From an uncultured Flavobacterium sp. (GTDB lineage: Bacteria > Bacteroidota > Bacteroidia > Flavobacteriales > Flavobacteriaceae): DNA of 40,101 bases. The notes beneath the pieces were generated by a model. That model searched no databases, had not been told where the DNA came from, and worked only from the letters and a program-made list of their open reading frames with translations. Position numbers and translations under genes: made by a program. The DNA is taken from NCBI GenBank assembly GCA_934636265.1, contig CAKUAD010000016.1, forward strand, positions 1 through 40,101, given 5' to 3'. Position 1 is the stretch's first letter. Each line of letters opens with the position of its first letter. Below, one piece after another: positions 23,585-32,052 of this stretch.

Positions 23585-25651
23585 ATGGGGAGACTAGGGT
23601 TATGGTGCATCGTGCTTTTTTTGGTTGGCCCATTATATTCACAGCCGGCCACAACTCCAATCGATTCTATACTAAAAAGGTTGGCTATCGTAAAGACGCG
23701 GGACACGGCAAGGGTTTCCACGTTTATAAAACTTGCTGATCTGCTCGTGGCTGGCAATCCAAAGGCCGCCCTGTCTTATTGCGATTCAGCTTTAAAACTC
23801 GCGACCGGTCTTAAAAGCGATCGGCATTTGACGCAGGTTTATTACGGTTACGGTGCGGCTTATACCGCGCTCATCGCCTATAAAAAGGCGGGATTGTCTT
23901 ACGATCAGGGAATTGCCGTCGCCCAGCGGCAAAAAGATACGCTGATGGAGGCAAAGGGCAACTACTACCGCGCCTACCTTTACAGCATAACTGGCCAAAA
24001 CAAAAAAGCTGTAAACCTGGCACAAAGATCTGCATCTCTTTTAATGGCGTCCGGTAACCGGAAATTGGCGGCTAAGGCAATCAACGCGATGGGCAATAAT
24101 TACTTTCTAATGGGCGACTATCCAAAGGCGTTAGAGCAATACCTTAAATCGGCGAAAATTTCCGAAAGCTTCAGCGATTACTTCTCTGCCGGATCAGTGT
24201 ATGAGAATATTGCCTTGATATACAAACGGATTGACAAGCCTAAAATGGGATTTGCGTATTTTGAAAAGAGCATCCAAGCCCTAACTAAAGCCAACTATAT
24301 GGAAGGATTGGCAAACGTATTGGTGAATTACGGCAATGCGCGTGATCAGGCGGGCGAGCCTTTAAAAGCGCTCAAACTTTACGACAGAGCGATGCGCATA
24401 CTGGAAAAGCATCCCAATACCCGAATCCAAATGTCGTTGGTTTCGAATCAGGCTATCGTCAAATTAGGACTTAAGGACTATCCGGCGGCAATTGACGGTT
24501 TGCAACAAACCATCGGTTTTTTTGAAAAATCAGGTGATAAGCGAACCGTATCGATCCTACAAAAGAACTTTGCCCAAGCGTTGTTGGAATCTCCGGACGA
24601 CGTACTGGCGGAGCGCGGCATCAATCCTCGCAGAAAGTTGCAACTGGCCGCAAATACGTTAGAAAATTGCGTGGTTTCATGCAAGGAAATCGGGGCGCGG
24701 GATGAACTGATTTACGCGCGCGAAACCCTGGCCAAAGTTTACGAGCAGCAGGGGAAGCACAGAGAATCCCTTGTAAATTATCGCCAATACATGGCACTCA
24801 GGGATAGCCTCCACAATGCGGATAAACACGATGCGATACTGACCAAGACACTTGAATATCAGGCCGAAAAAAAACAAATGGTAGCCGAGGCTGAAATCAA
24901 CCGACAAAAAATCATAAAAAATGCTCTAATCGGTGGATTTGCCCTGGTATCGATTACTGGATTCTCCGTTTTTGCCGGAAATAAAAAACGTCGCAAATTG
25001 CGCGAGGCAAAACGCGAAATCCTACTTAACGCGCAACTGTCAGACGTCGAGATGAAGGCGCTCCGCCTGCAACTCAACCCGCATTTTATCTTTAATTCAC
25101 TGAATTCGATAAGTGATTACATTTGGAAAAACGATGTAAAGACAGCCGATTACTATTTGACCAAATTTGCCAAGTTGATGCGGGCTACATTGGAAAATTC
25201 AGAAAACAAGGCCATTCCGTTGCGGCGTGAATTGGAAATGCTCGAGTGGTACTTACAGCTCGAGTCGGCACGCCTAAAGGATAAATTTACGTATGAAATC
25301 AAGGTTTCGGACAACCTAAATCCCGATACGGCTTTTGTTCCGCCTTTAATGCTGCAGCCGTTTGTTGAAAACAGTATCTGGCACGGCATGGTCGATAAAA
25401 CCGGCAACGGGAAAATCCTGATTCATGTCAGCAGGGAAAACACATTGCTTAATTGCATGGTAGAAGACAATGGCGGCGGTCAAAACAAAGCCAAAACCGC
25501 ATCACATGTGTCATTTGGCATTGCAAACATCCGTGAACGCATTTCTATCCTTAACAAACTCCAGAATACCAACGGTTCCCTTGAGTTGGTGGATTTGACC
25601 GATGGGATGCGGGTTGAGTTAAAATTACCTTTTTTCCAAGAGCATGATTAG
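23585..25651 (+). CDS. TPR-domain LytS-type sensor histidine kinase
   Basis: A 688-aa protein from ATG 23585; the frame opens earlier with a TTG, but the ATG gives a clean signal peptide (MGRLGLWCIVLFLVGPLYSQ). Six or more TPR-like repeats fill the periplasmic part to about residue 420. One membrane helix lies near 445-462 (ALIGGFALVSITGFSVFAG). The cytoplasmic part has a short coiled coil and a His_kinase (PF06580) domain: LQLNPHFIFNSLNSIS with phospho-acceptor His500, the N-box QPFVENSIWHGM, and ATP-binding EDNGGG and GIANIRERI. It overlaps the response regulator gene by 8 bases. The stimulus is unknown. Possible -7 boxes are TCTATTTG (23527-23534) and TACATTTA (23558-23565), each with one mismatch. 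Confidence 0.94.
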   Translation: MGRLGLWCIVLFLVGPLYSQPATTPIDSILKRLAIVKTRDTARVSTFIKLADLLVAGNPKAALSYCDSALKLATGLKSDRHLTQVYYGYGAAYTALIAYKKAGLSYDQGIAVAQRQKDTLMEAKGNYYRAYLYSITGQNKKAVNLAQRSASLLMASGNRKLAAKAINAMGNNYFLMGDYPKALEQYLKSAKISESFSDYFSAGSVYENIALIYKRIDKPKMGFAYFEKSIQALTKANYMEGLANVLVNYGNARDQAGEPLKALKLYDRAMRILEKHPNTRIQMSLVSNQAIVKLGLKDYPAAIDGLQQTIGFFEKSGDKRTVSILQKNFAQALLESPDDVLAERGINPRRKLQLAANTLENCVVSCKEIGARDELIYARETLAKVYEQQGKHRESLVNYRQYMALRDSLHNADKHDAILTKTLEYQAEKKQMVAEAEINRQKIIKNALIGGFALVSITGFSVFAGNKKRRKLREAKREILLNAQLSDVEMKALRLQLNPHFIFNSLNSISDYIWKNDVKTADYYLTKFAKLMRATLENSENKAIPLRRELEMLEWYLQLESARLKDKFTYEIKVSDNLNPDTAFVPPLMLQPFVENSIWHGMVDKTGNGKILIHVSRENTLLNCMVEDNGGGQNKAKTASHVSFGIANIRERISILNKLQNTNGSLELVDLTDGMRVELKLPFFQEHD

Positions 25652-26396
25652 CACGATACTGATAGACGACGAAGCACACTGCATTGCCCGCCTTTCCAAT
25701 CTTTTGGAAACCTACTGCGCGGGTCAGCTTGAAATTGTTGCGACCGCCAGCGACGTAGCGTCGGCAAAAAAGGCCATTGCAAAACACAAGCCCGATGCGA
25801 TTTTTTTGGATGTCCAAATTGAGGGCCAAACCGGATTTGACCTGCTTGAAGAACTTGTTACGATAAATTTTGCCGTAGTTTTTACCACAGCATTCGAGCA
25901 TTACGCAATTCAAGCTATCCGGTTTAGCGCCTTTGACTATCTCCTAAAACCGATAGATCCGGACGATTTAAAAACAACCGTTGAAAAGTTATCCAGACAA
26001 CACTCAAATAAGCAGGCATTCGAGCCATTTGCGTTGCTGTTTGAAAACATGCGCCAACTAAAAAATCAGCATCGCAAAATTGCCGTCCCGCATCAAAATG
26101 AGTTGCTGTTTTTAAACACACAGGATATCGTACGCTGCAAAAGCGACGTAAATTATACAACCCTATACCTGTGCAACAAAAAGAAGATTTTGGTAGCCAA
26201 AACACTAAAAGAGTTTGAGGCGCTACTGACCCCCATGGGATTTTGCCGGGTACACAATTCGCACCTGATCAATCTTGACTACGTTAACCGGTACACCAAA
26301 GGCAAAGGTGGTTATGTCCATCTCGAGGACGGCGCAGCTATTGAGGTTTCCAGCCGTCGGAAAGATGAGTTACTGCAGCGTTTGGCAAAATTGTAA
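25644..26396 (+). CDS. LytTR-family response regulator
   Basis: A 250-aa two-domain regulator. The receiver domain (residues 1 to about 115) has the acidic pair Asp8-Asp9 (ILIDDE), phospho-acceptor Asp56 (AIFLDVQIEG), the conserved Thr in VVFTTAFEHYAIQAI and the Lys in YLLKPID. The C-terminal LytTR DNA-binding domain covers about residues 145-245, with IVRCKSDVNYTTLYL, the Lys-rich KTLKEFEALL and GFCRVHNSHLINLDYV. LytTR proteins bind direct repeats upstream of target promoters. It is translationally coupled to the kinase gene (ATG 8 bases before the kinase stop), so it is the cognate partner. No obvious target operon is adjacent; a terminator follows. Confidence 0.96.
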   Translation: MISTILIDDEAHCIARLSNLLETYCAGQLEIVATASDVASAKKAIAKHKPDAIFLDVQIEGQTGFDLLEELVTINFAVVFTTAFEHYAIQAIRFSAFDYLLKPIDPDDLKTTVEKLSRQHSNKQAFEPFALLFENMRQLKNQHRKIAVPHQNELLFLNTQDIVRCKSDVNYTTLYLCNKKKILVAKTLKEFEALLTPMGFCRVHNSHLINLDYVNRYTKGKGGYVHLEDGAAIEVSSRRKDELLQRLAKL

Positions 26397-26427
26397 AAAA
26401 AACGGCGACACCGGGCCGCCGTTTTAA
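26396..26427 (+). terminator. Terminator after the LytTR regulator
   Basis: The stem AAAACGGCG (26399-26407) / CGCCGTTTT (26417-26425) directly follows the stop codon. An A run precedes it, so it could also work for transcripts coming from the right. The rest of the gap to 26655 holds no feature I can support. Confidence 0.75.
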
Positions 26428-26655
26428 CTTAACCAATCTGACACTCAAGACATGCGAATCGATGGCCCCAAATTCCATGATCCCGTGGTAGTAACGCTTG
26501 TGTTCGTGGCGGTTAGATTGTGTCAAGCTGTTTTAACATGGTAAAGATAGACAGGCAAAAAAGAAGTCGGTTACGTAAAATCTGCCTAAATTGTTAAAAT
26601 TCTCAAGCGCCAAAAGGGCGCTGGAAAACCAAAAATCCGGTTTGCGCACAATTTG

Positions 26656-26663
26656 TATTTTTG
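26656..26663 (+). promoter_or_regulatory. -7 box (TATTTTTG) only four bases from the phosphatase start
   Basis: TATTTTTG fully matches TAnnTTTG and ends four bases before the ATG at 26668. With the usual distance from -7 to the transcript start, the mRNA would have almost no leader. No -33 TTG at 19-21 bases was found. Confidence 0.45.
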
Positions 26664-26667
26664 TTTT

Positions 26668-27396
26668 ATGAGCAGAACTTTAGCCATTGGCGATATTCAC
26701 GGCGGCTTGCGGGCCTTGCATCAGGCGATGGACCGGGCCGCCGTTACCTCTAACGACAAATTGATATTCCTGGGCGATTACGTTGACGGCTGGAGTGAGT
26801 CGCCGCAGGTTCTGGATTTTTTGATGGAAATCCAGACCTTGCAGGAATGCGTGTTTATACGCGGCAACCACGACGATCTTTTGCTGGAGTGGCTTCGTGG
26901 AAAAGACAACGAACTATGGCATCAGCACGGCGGAGGCGCAACCATATTGGCGTATTCCAAACTCGACGCATCGGTTAAAGACCTGCACATCTCCTTTTTG
27001 GATGCACTCGACAATTACCACCTTGACGATGACAACAGGCTTTTTGTCCACGCCGGCTTTACCAACCAAAGCGGGATTGCGTATGAATATTTTCCGAGGC
27101 TGGCTTTTTGGGACCGTACGCTTTGGGAAACCGCCGCGGCCTTGAACCCGTTGCTGGCACCCGACGATCCTGCCTATCCCAAGCGGTTTAAACACTACCG
27201 GGAAATTTTTATTGGCCACACGCCCGTGACCCGATTGGGTGAGGCCACACCACAAAACAGGGCCAATGTCTGGAATGTGGATACGGGCGCAGCGTTTAAG
27301 GGCTGCCTGTCTATTTTGGACATACATACAAAACAATTCTGGCAAAGTGATCCGCTTCCGGATCTTTATCCCGGCGAAAAAGGCCGAAACCGTTGA
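26668..27396 (+). CDS. Calcineurin-like metallophosphatase
   Basis: A 242-aa phosphoesterase of the PPP-like bacterial group (PrpA/ApaH style). All dimetal motifs are visible: GDIHGG near residue 10, FLGDYVDGWSESPQ, IRGNHDDLLLEWL, and the late histidines in FVHAGFTN and FIGHTPV. The protein may act on phosphoproteins or dinucleoside polyphosphates; substrate cannot be decided. I use the ATG at 26668 (MSRTLAIGDIHGG), because the five upstream codons of the open frame fall in the -7 box. There is no signal peptide, so it is cytoplasmic. The next gene starts 2 bases after its stop. Confidence 0.93.
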   Translation: MSRTLAIGDIHGGLRALHQAMDRAAVTSNDKLIFLGDYVDGWSESPQVLDFLMEIQTLQECVFIRGNHDDLLLEWLRGKDNELWHQHGGGATILAYSKLDASVKDLHISFLDALDNYHLDDDNRLFVHAGFTNQSGIAYEYFPRLAFWDRTLWETAAALNPLLAPDDPAYPKRFKHYREIFIGHTPVTRLGEATPQNRANVWNVDTGAAFKGCLSILDIHTKQFWQSDPLPDLYPGEKGRNR

Positions 27397-27398
27397 TT

Positions 27399-27911
27399 AT
27401 GAAGAAATACTTATTGGGCCTTTTGGCCGCAGGCGCCATGCATGCGCAGGAAAAACACGAAGTGAAATGGAATCCCGTCAACACGATTGCTTTTGGATCG
27501 GTTGAGTTGGGATACGAATACTTTTTTGACGATTCGCAGTCGGTGGGCGTTGAGGTGCACATCAATGACGTTTACAATTGGGCTGTGGGCCGTCAGGCAA
27601 AGGATTTTAAATCAACCAGCGTTGTGGCGTCGTACGCATTTTACACCGGCAGCGATGTGGGATCGGGTGTGATGATTACACCGCAGATGAAATTCCGCGG
27701 CGGGCATTACCAAAAAACATCCGGTTCGCCCGAGGTTTCACTCAACAGTTTTATGCTGAGCATTGGCGCGGGATACAAATGGAACCTGAGCGGAAGCTTT
27801 GTATTTGGACCTTACGGAATGATTGGGCGCAACTTTAGCCAGGAAATCCAGGACGAATTTGGAACGCCGGTAGAGTTTAGCGTAGGGTTTAGCGTGGGCC
27901 TGCGGTTTTAG
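27399..27911 (+). CDS. Small outer-membrane beta-barrel protein
   Basis: A 170-aa protein with a short signal peptide (MKKYLLGLLAAGAMHAQ). The rest alternates strand-like segments: TIAFGSVELGYEYFF, SVVASYAFYT, MLSIGAGYKWNL and VFGPYGMIGRNFS. It ends with VGFSVGLRF, whose last residue is Phe, the classic outer-membrane barrel C-terminus. About eight strands fit the length, as in DUF3575-like barrels. The start at 27399 is chosen because the frame's TTG at 27393 lies within the previous gene's end. It follows the phosphatase by 2 bases, so they probably share a transcript, although their jobs look unrelated. Confidence 0.85.
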   Translation: MKKYLLGLLAAGAMHAQEKHEVKWNPVNTIAFGSVELGYEYFFDDSQSVGVEVHINDVYNWAVGRQAKDFKSTSVVASYAFYTGSDVGSGVMITPQMKFRGGHYQKTSGSPEVSLNSFMLSIGAGYKWNLSGSFVFGPYGMIGRNFSQEIQDEFGTPVEFSVGFSVGLRF

Positions 27912-27916
27912 CCAAA

Positions 27917-28066
27917 CCGCGTGAGGGATTGCGGCATTGTTTGAGCTCTTTAAACCAAAGGTGATAACCGCTGGTTTAAAAGCGAGTGCCAAAAGCCCGA
28001 CGGCGCGAACGATAGGGTTTCACGAGCCAAGAACTACCACCGCGCCGGCACGCCCAAAAAAACCCA
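27917..28066 (-). repeat. Dispersed intergenic element, copy A (minus orientation)
   Basis: Read on the minus strand, five blocks appear: GGGCGTGCCGGCGC (28055-28042), GCGCCGTCGGGCT (28006-27994), CTCGCTTTT (27986-27978), AAAGAGCTCAA (27951-27941) and a tail to CCTCACGCGG (27917). The first four are identical in copy B at 39978-40101. The first two blocks can pair through GGCGC/GCGCC around a 35-base loop. TTTAAACCA (27949-27957) and TGGTTTAAA (27972-27980) form a second perfect 9-bp stem. The stretch 27912-28067 encodes no gene I can support; a hairpin GCGGTTT/AAACCGC (27902-27920) straddles the stop of the barrel gene. Confidence 0.75.
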
Positions 28067-28098
28067 TAAAAAAAAACCATCCCGGAAAGAGATGGTTT
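28066..28098 (-). terminator. Terminator of the aldehyde dehydrogenase gene
   Basis: AAACCATC (28074-28081) pairs with GATGGTTT (28091-28098). On the minus strand the hairpin is followed by a long T run. It lies 16 bases beyond the stop at 28114. Confidence 0.85.
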
Positions 28099-28113
28099 CT
28101 TATTTATGATGGT

Positions 28114-29667
28114 TTACAAATCAAACTTGATTCCCTGTGCAAGCGGAAGGCTTGTGGTGTAGTTGATGGTATTGGTCTGGCGTCGCATGTAGATTTTCCA
28201 GGCGTCAGATCCTGATTCGCGTCCGCCGCCGGTTTCCTTTTCGCCGCCAAACGCACCGCCTATTTCAGCACCCGAAGTACCGATGTTGACGTTGGCGATA
28301 CCGCAATCTGATCCGGCAACCGATAGGAAGCGCTCGGCCTCGCGAAGATTGTTGGTCATGATGGCCGATGAAAGTCCTTGGGCTACGCCGTTTTGGATTT
28401 CGATGGCATTTTCTACATCGCCTGAATATTTCAGGAGGTAAAGGATTGGTGCAAAAGTCTCGTGCTGAACGATGGCCATGTCAGGTTTAGCCTCGGCGAT
28501 TGCGGGTTTTACGTAGCAGCCGCTTTCATATCCGTCGCCTTGCAGCACGCCGCCCTCGACGATTACTTTTCCGCCTTGCGCAACAACAGCTTCAAGCGCT
28601 TTGTTGTACTGGTCAACGGCCATGGTGTCGATAAGCGGGCCAACGTGGTTGTTCTGGTCAAGCGGGTTCCCGATTCGCAGTTGTCCGTAGGCCGATACGA
28701 CCGCGTCTTTTACTTTGTCGTATATGCTTTCGTGGATGATCAGTCGGCGGGTTGAGGTGCAACGCTGTCCGGCAGTTCCGACGGCTCCAAAAACGGCTCC
28801 GATGACGGTCATTTTGATGTCGGCGTCGGGCGTGACGATGATGGCGTTGTTCCCGCCCAGTTCCAAAAGTGATTTTCCGAGACGTCCGGCAACAGCCTGC
28901 GCCACGATTTTACCCATGCGTGTTGATCCTGTGGCCGAAACCAGCGGAATGCGGGTGTCGTGGCTGATGAGTTCGCCGATTTTGTAATCGCCGTTTACCA
29001 AACAGCAGATGCCTTCCGGAAGGTTGTTCTCGCGAATGACTTCGGCCATGATGTTCTGGCAAGCTATGCCGCAAAGCGGAGTTTTCTCAGACGGTTTCCA
29101 GATGCAGACGTCACCGCAAACCCAGGCCAGTGCGGTGTTCCAGGACCAAACGGCCACCGGGAAGTTAAACGCCGAAATGATTCCGACGATTCCCAGCGGA
29201 TGGTATTGCTCGTACATGCGGTGTCCGGGGCGCTCTGAATGCATGGTAAGCCCGTGCAACTGGCGCGAGAGTCCGACGGCAAAGTCACAAATGTCAATCA
29301 TCTCCTGAACTTCCCCATAACCCTCCTGAAGCGATTTGCCCATTTCAAACGATACAAGTTTGCCCAAGGCTTCTTTTTTGGCGCGGAGTTTCTCGCCAAA
29401 CTGACGCACGATTTCACCGCGTTTGGGCGCCGGCATCAGTCGGAATTCTAAAAAGGCTGATTGGGCAGCGCTCATGGCCTTTTCATAATCTTCTTTAGTT
29501 GATTGGACAACCGTTGCGATAAGCTCGCCGGTTACGGGTGAATACGACTCCAGCACATCGCCCGAGGCAAAGCTCAGCTGTCCGGTAGAGGTACCCAGAT
29601 TGCGTTCATTTATTCCAAGTTCGGCCAGGGCTTCCCGGATTCCGAATGATTGCGTTGTAGTTTCCAT
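28114..29667 (-). CDS. ALDH7-type aldehyde dehydrogenase
   Basis: A 517-aa NAD(P)-dependent aldehyde dehydrogenase. The cofactor and catalytic parts include GIISAFNFPVAVWSWN (catalytic Asn), WKPSEKTPL, SATGSTRMGK, the glutamate motif LLELGGNNAII and the nucleophile Cys in GTAGQRCTSTRR. The C-terminal NIGTSGAEIGGAFGGEKETGGGRESGSDAWK and the MRRQTNTINY end are typical of the ALDH7/AmaB group. In other organisms these enzymes oxidise alpha-aminoadipate semialdehyde (lysine breakdown) or betaine and lipid aldehydes. The substrate here is inferred only by family. It is monocistronic, with its own -7 box and terminator. Confidence 0.95.
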   Translation of the reverse strand: METTTQSFGIREALAELGINERNLGTSTGQLSFASGDVLESYSPVTGELIATVVQSTKEDYEKAMSAAQSAFLEFRLMPAPKRGEIVRQFGEKLRAKKEALGKLVSFEMGKSLQEGYGEVQEMIDICDFAVGLSRQLHGLTMHSERPGHRMYEQYHPLGIVGIISAFNFPVAVWSWNTALAWVCGDVCIWKPSEKTPLCGIACQNIMAEVIRENNLPEGICCLVNGDYKIGELISHDTRIPLVSATGSTRMGKIVAQAVAGRLGKSLLELGGNNAIIVTPDADIKMTVIGAVFGAVGTAGQRCTSTRRLIIHESIYDKVKDAVVSAYGQLRIGNPLDQNNHVGPLIDTMAVDQYNKALEAVVAQGGKVIVEGGVLQGDGYESGCYVKPAIAEAKPDMAIVQHETFAPILYLLKYSGDVENAIEIQNGVAQGLSSAIMTNNLREAERFLSVAGSDCGIANVNIGTSGAEIGGAFGGEKETGGGRESGSDAWKIYMRRQTNTINYTTSLPLAQGIKFDL

Positions 29668-29686
29668 AAAAAATTGTTTTGCGCGG

Positions 29687-29694
29687 CAAAAATA
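29687..29694 (-). promoter_or_regulatory. -7 box (TATTTTTG) for the aldehyde dehydrogenase
   Basis: The minus strand reads TATTTTTG, a full TAnnTTTG match 19 bases upstream of the ATG at 29667. No -33 TTG was found at the usual distance. Confidence 0.5.
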
Positions 29695-29767
29695 CGCAAT
29701 TCCTGCGAGTGGGTTTTAATCTGTCGTTAATCCTTTGGTTTAAAGTTGATATCCCGTCGGTTTGATT

Positions 29768-29805
29768 TCAAAAAAAAAATCCCAAACTCGATTGAATTTG
29801 GGATT
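29768..29805 (-). terminator. Terminator of the RCC1/T9SS gene
   Basis: AATCCCAAA (29778-29786) pairs perfectly with TTTGGGATT (29797-29805). On the minus strand it is followed by a run of nine or more Ts, just after the stop at 29824. Confidence 0.88.
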
Positions 29806-29823
29806 GTTCTTAGGGTATGAGGG

Positions 29824-32052
29824 TTATTGTTTTACGATTTTTACCGTCATGGATTTTTCCTGCACAACGACCTTGACGATGTAAGTACCCGCCGAAAGTG
29901 TCGAAACATCTATCAATCCGTGGTTGGCATCGATTTTTGCCGACAACACTTGCTGTCCCAGCAGGTTGTAAATAGTCGCTGTTGAAATGGTCCCTTCAAA
30001 AACAAGCTGAAGCTGATCTTTTACCGGATTTGGAAATACTGATATTGCGACCGGCTCATCAAAATCTTCATTGACAAGTGTAGTGGTAGGACAAGTTATC
30101 TGGATCATGTTGGTGTAGACGTTGTTAGGCCCTACACCCATTTGTCCCTGTGGACTCCAACCCGCGGTATAAGCATCACCGTTGGTTTTGAGATAAATTC
30201 CGTAGCGGTCGCCGCCGCCGGCCTCAGTCCAGTCATTGGCAAATCCGATGCGGACCGGCGTAGGACGGAAATTCATATCTCCGGTGCTTAGCTGCCCAAG
30301 CGTATTGGAACCCCAACCCCAAAGTGATCCGTCGGTGCGGACGGCAAGGCCAAAGCCCATTCCAAATTGTACTTTTTGCCAGTTGGTTGCAGTGCCAACC
30401 TGGACAGGCGCCAAAACGTTATTGGTTGTGCCAAGACCCAGGCGGCCATCGGTGTTAAAGCCCCAACCCCAAAGCGTTCCGTCGGTTTTGATACCGTAGC
30501 TGGCGCCCTGGTTGACCTCGACATACTTCCAGGAAGCCGAACCTATTTGAACCGGCGTATACACTACCGTAGTCGAAGTATTGTTGATTCCAACCGTACC
30601 ATTGTTGTTCCAGCCCCAGGCCCATAAGGTATTGTTGGTCCGGATAGCCAGAGAGTTTGAGCCACTGGTAGCAATTTCCTTGTAAGTGGCAGTTCCAAGC
30701 TGTGTGGGTGTCAGGAAGGTGTGGAAATCCCCAAAACCTAAAACACCGTCGCCCCAAACCCAAAGTGTACCATCGGTTTTGATGGCCATCGACACGAGGC
30801 CTCCGGCTGCAATTTTGGCCCAGTTTGTAGCTGTCCCTACTTGGGTGGGAACTGTAGCATCTACCGTTGCGCCGGTTCCCAATTGCCCGACGCTGTTCTC
30901 ACCCCAGGCCCAAAGCGTTCCATCGGCTTTAAGCGCCAGGCTGTGATAGCTGGATGCGGCAACGGCCACCCAATCATTAGCCGTCCCGATACGCTGCGGG
31001 GTATTCTTGTTTCCGGTTATACCCAGACCCAGTTGGTAGTAATCGTTAAGGCCCCAGCCCCACAGGGAGCCATCGGCTTTGATGGCCAGGGTGTGGTTGT
31101 CACCATTTGACATTTTTACAAAGCACGGCGGTGCAACGGGTGTATTGAAATAGCCGCCCTCGATCCATTGGCTTTGGCTGTTTCCGCAGGTAGCGGCAAC
31201 CCACCAATAATAATCATAGTTAGCATTTAAATCGCTCACTGTAAGTGAGTTTGTGGTTGTATAATAGACTGCGCCTCCAAGTTGTGGAGCAGAATTAATC
31301 ATCACTGTGTAACCGGCAGGTGCAGGAGACGAAGCCGTCCAACTGAACGATGCCGATGCGTGCGTGATTGACCCAACACTTAGTGCCGATGGCGCATTGC
31401 ACGTGGCTGCGGTAGTTGACATTTTGATCAATCCGGTTTCAAGAGTCCCAATCCAGATTAGGCTCGAACTGACCACATCCAAACAACTTGTGTACGCAAA
31501 GCTGGCGCCATCAACGGCTGGAAAATAACTTTGACAGTCGGTGAAGTTTTGGAGTCCGCCCGATTCACATTCAGTGAAATAGCTAATCCAAAGCTTGCCG
31601 TTCTGATCAGTGTCCATGCCGCCAAACTGACAGTCGAGCATACAGGAATTTTGGTACATGGCGCTTCCGGAAACATCTTCATTGGTGTATTTTAGGTAAC
31701 CTGCACCAAAGGTTTCGACATACATGTTGTTACCGGCTATTTTACGGATCATTTTGGCATCATCGCCAATGATGGAAAAAGTTGTGGCATTGAGTTTTCC
31801 GAAGGCGCCCTCGCAGGTAAAATAAACCACATTGGAGTTGCCAACGCCAACCGATGAAATGTTGTTGGCGTAAATCTGAGAGTTTTGTGTATTGTAGGTC
31901 GTCCACGTTGTGCCGTTAAACTTTACAAGTCCCACGCCGGTTGCCAGCCATACGTTGTTGGAGCCGTCAACGGCTACATCGTTGATGACATTGGTGGGAA
32001 TGCCGGAATTGTCCATACGGCTTGTAGTTTCCTTGGCGCAAGCTGATCTCAT
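29824..32052 (-). CDS. RCC1-repeat, T9SS-sorted protein lacking its N-terminus
   Basis: The open frame gives 742 aa, but recognisable homologous sequence begins only at [13 protein letters not shown] (ATG 32016), in the middle of a beta-propeller blade. Then come propeller repeats ([13 protein letters not shown]), a fibronectin III domain at about 235-325 and seven RCC1-like repeats of about 50 residues, each with LWGWG or LWAWG plus a QLG-type turn. A type A T9SS domain closes it ([24 protein letters not shown], ending VKIVKQ). A T9SS cargo must carry a Sec signal peptide, yet none is present. The first 12 residues ([12 protein letters not shown]) come from the antisense-free overlap with the upstream TPR gene. 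The gene therefore looks 5'-truncated by a deletion, or by a misjoined assembly. Confidence 0.75.
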   Translation of the reverse strand: MRSACAKETTSRMDNSGIPTNVINDVAVDGSNNVWLATGVGLVKFNGTTWTTYNTQNSQIYANNISSVGVGNSNVVYFTCEGAFGKLNATTFSIIGDDAKMIRKIAGNNMYVETFGAGYLKYTNEDVSGSAMYQNSCMLDCQFGGMDTDQNGKLWISYFTECESGGLQNFTDCQSYFPAVDGASFAYTSCLDVVSSSLIWIGTLETGLIKMSTTAATCNAPSALSVGSITHASASFSWTASSPAPAGYTVMINSAPQLGGAVYYTTTNSLTVSDLNANYDYYWWVAATCGNSQSQWIEGGYFNTPVAPPCFVKMSNGDNHTLAIKADGSLWGWGLNDYYQLGLGITGNKNTPQRIGTANDWVAVAASSYHSLALKADGTLWAWGENSVGQLGTGATVDATVPTQVGTATNWAKIAAGGLVSMAIKTDGTLWVWGDGVLGFGDFHTFLTPTQLGTATYKEIATSGSNSLAIRTNNTLWAWGWNNNGTVGINNTSTTVVYTPVQIGSASWKYVEVNQGASYGIKTDGTLWGWGFNTDGRLGLGTTNNVLAPVQVGTATNWQKVQFGMGFGLAVRTDGSLWGWGSNTLGQLSTGDMNFRPTPVRIGFANDWTEAGGGDRYGIYLKTNGDAYTAGWSPQGQMGVGPNNVYTNMIQITCPTTTLVNEDFDEPVAISVFPNPVKDQLQLVFEGTISTATIYNLLGQQVLSAKIDANHGLIDVSTLSAGTYIVKVVVQEKSMTVKIVKQ

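Noticed and set aside
23410..23739. A 109-codon plus-strand frame at the start of the kinase gene
   Set aside because: It is out of phase with the kinase frame, overlaps its signal peptide region and lacks any domain.
26338..26526. A 62-codon minus-strand frame after the LytTR gene
   Set aside because: It runs through the terminator hairpin and into the regulator's coding end; the nearest upstream -7-like box has a mismatch. Support is too weak.
27937..28215. A 92-codon plus-strand frame after the small beta-barrel gene
   Set aside because: It covers repeat copy A, a terminator and the end of the aldehyde dehydrogenase gene. Low-complexity Lys/Pro stretches come from the A runs.
30120..31120. 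Periodic DNA similarity at about 150-base spacing
   Set aside because: Explained by the seven RCC1 protein repeats; not a separate DNA repeat element or CRISPR array.
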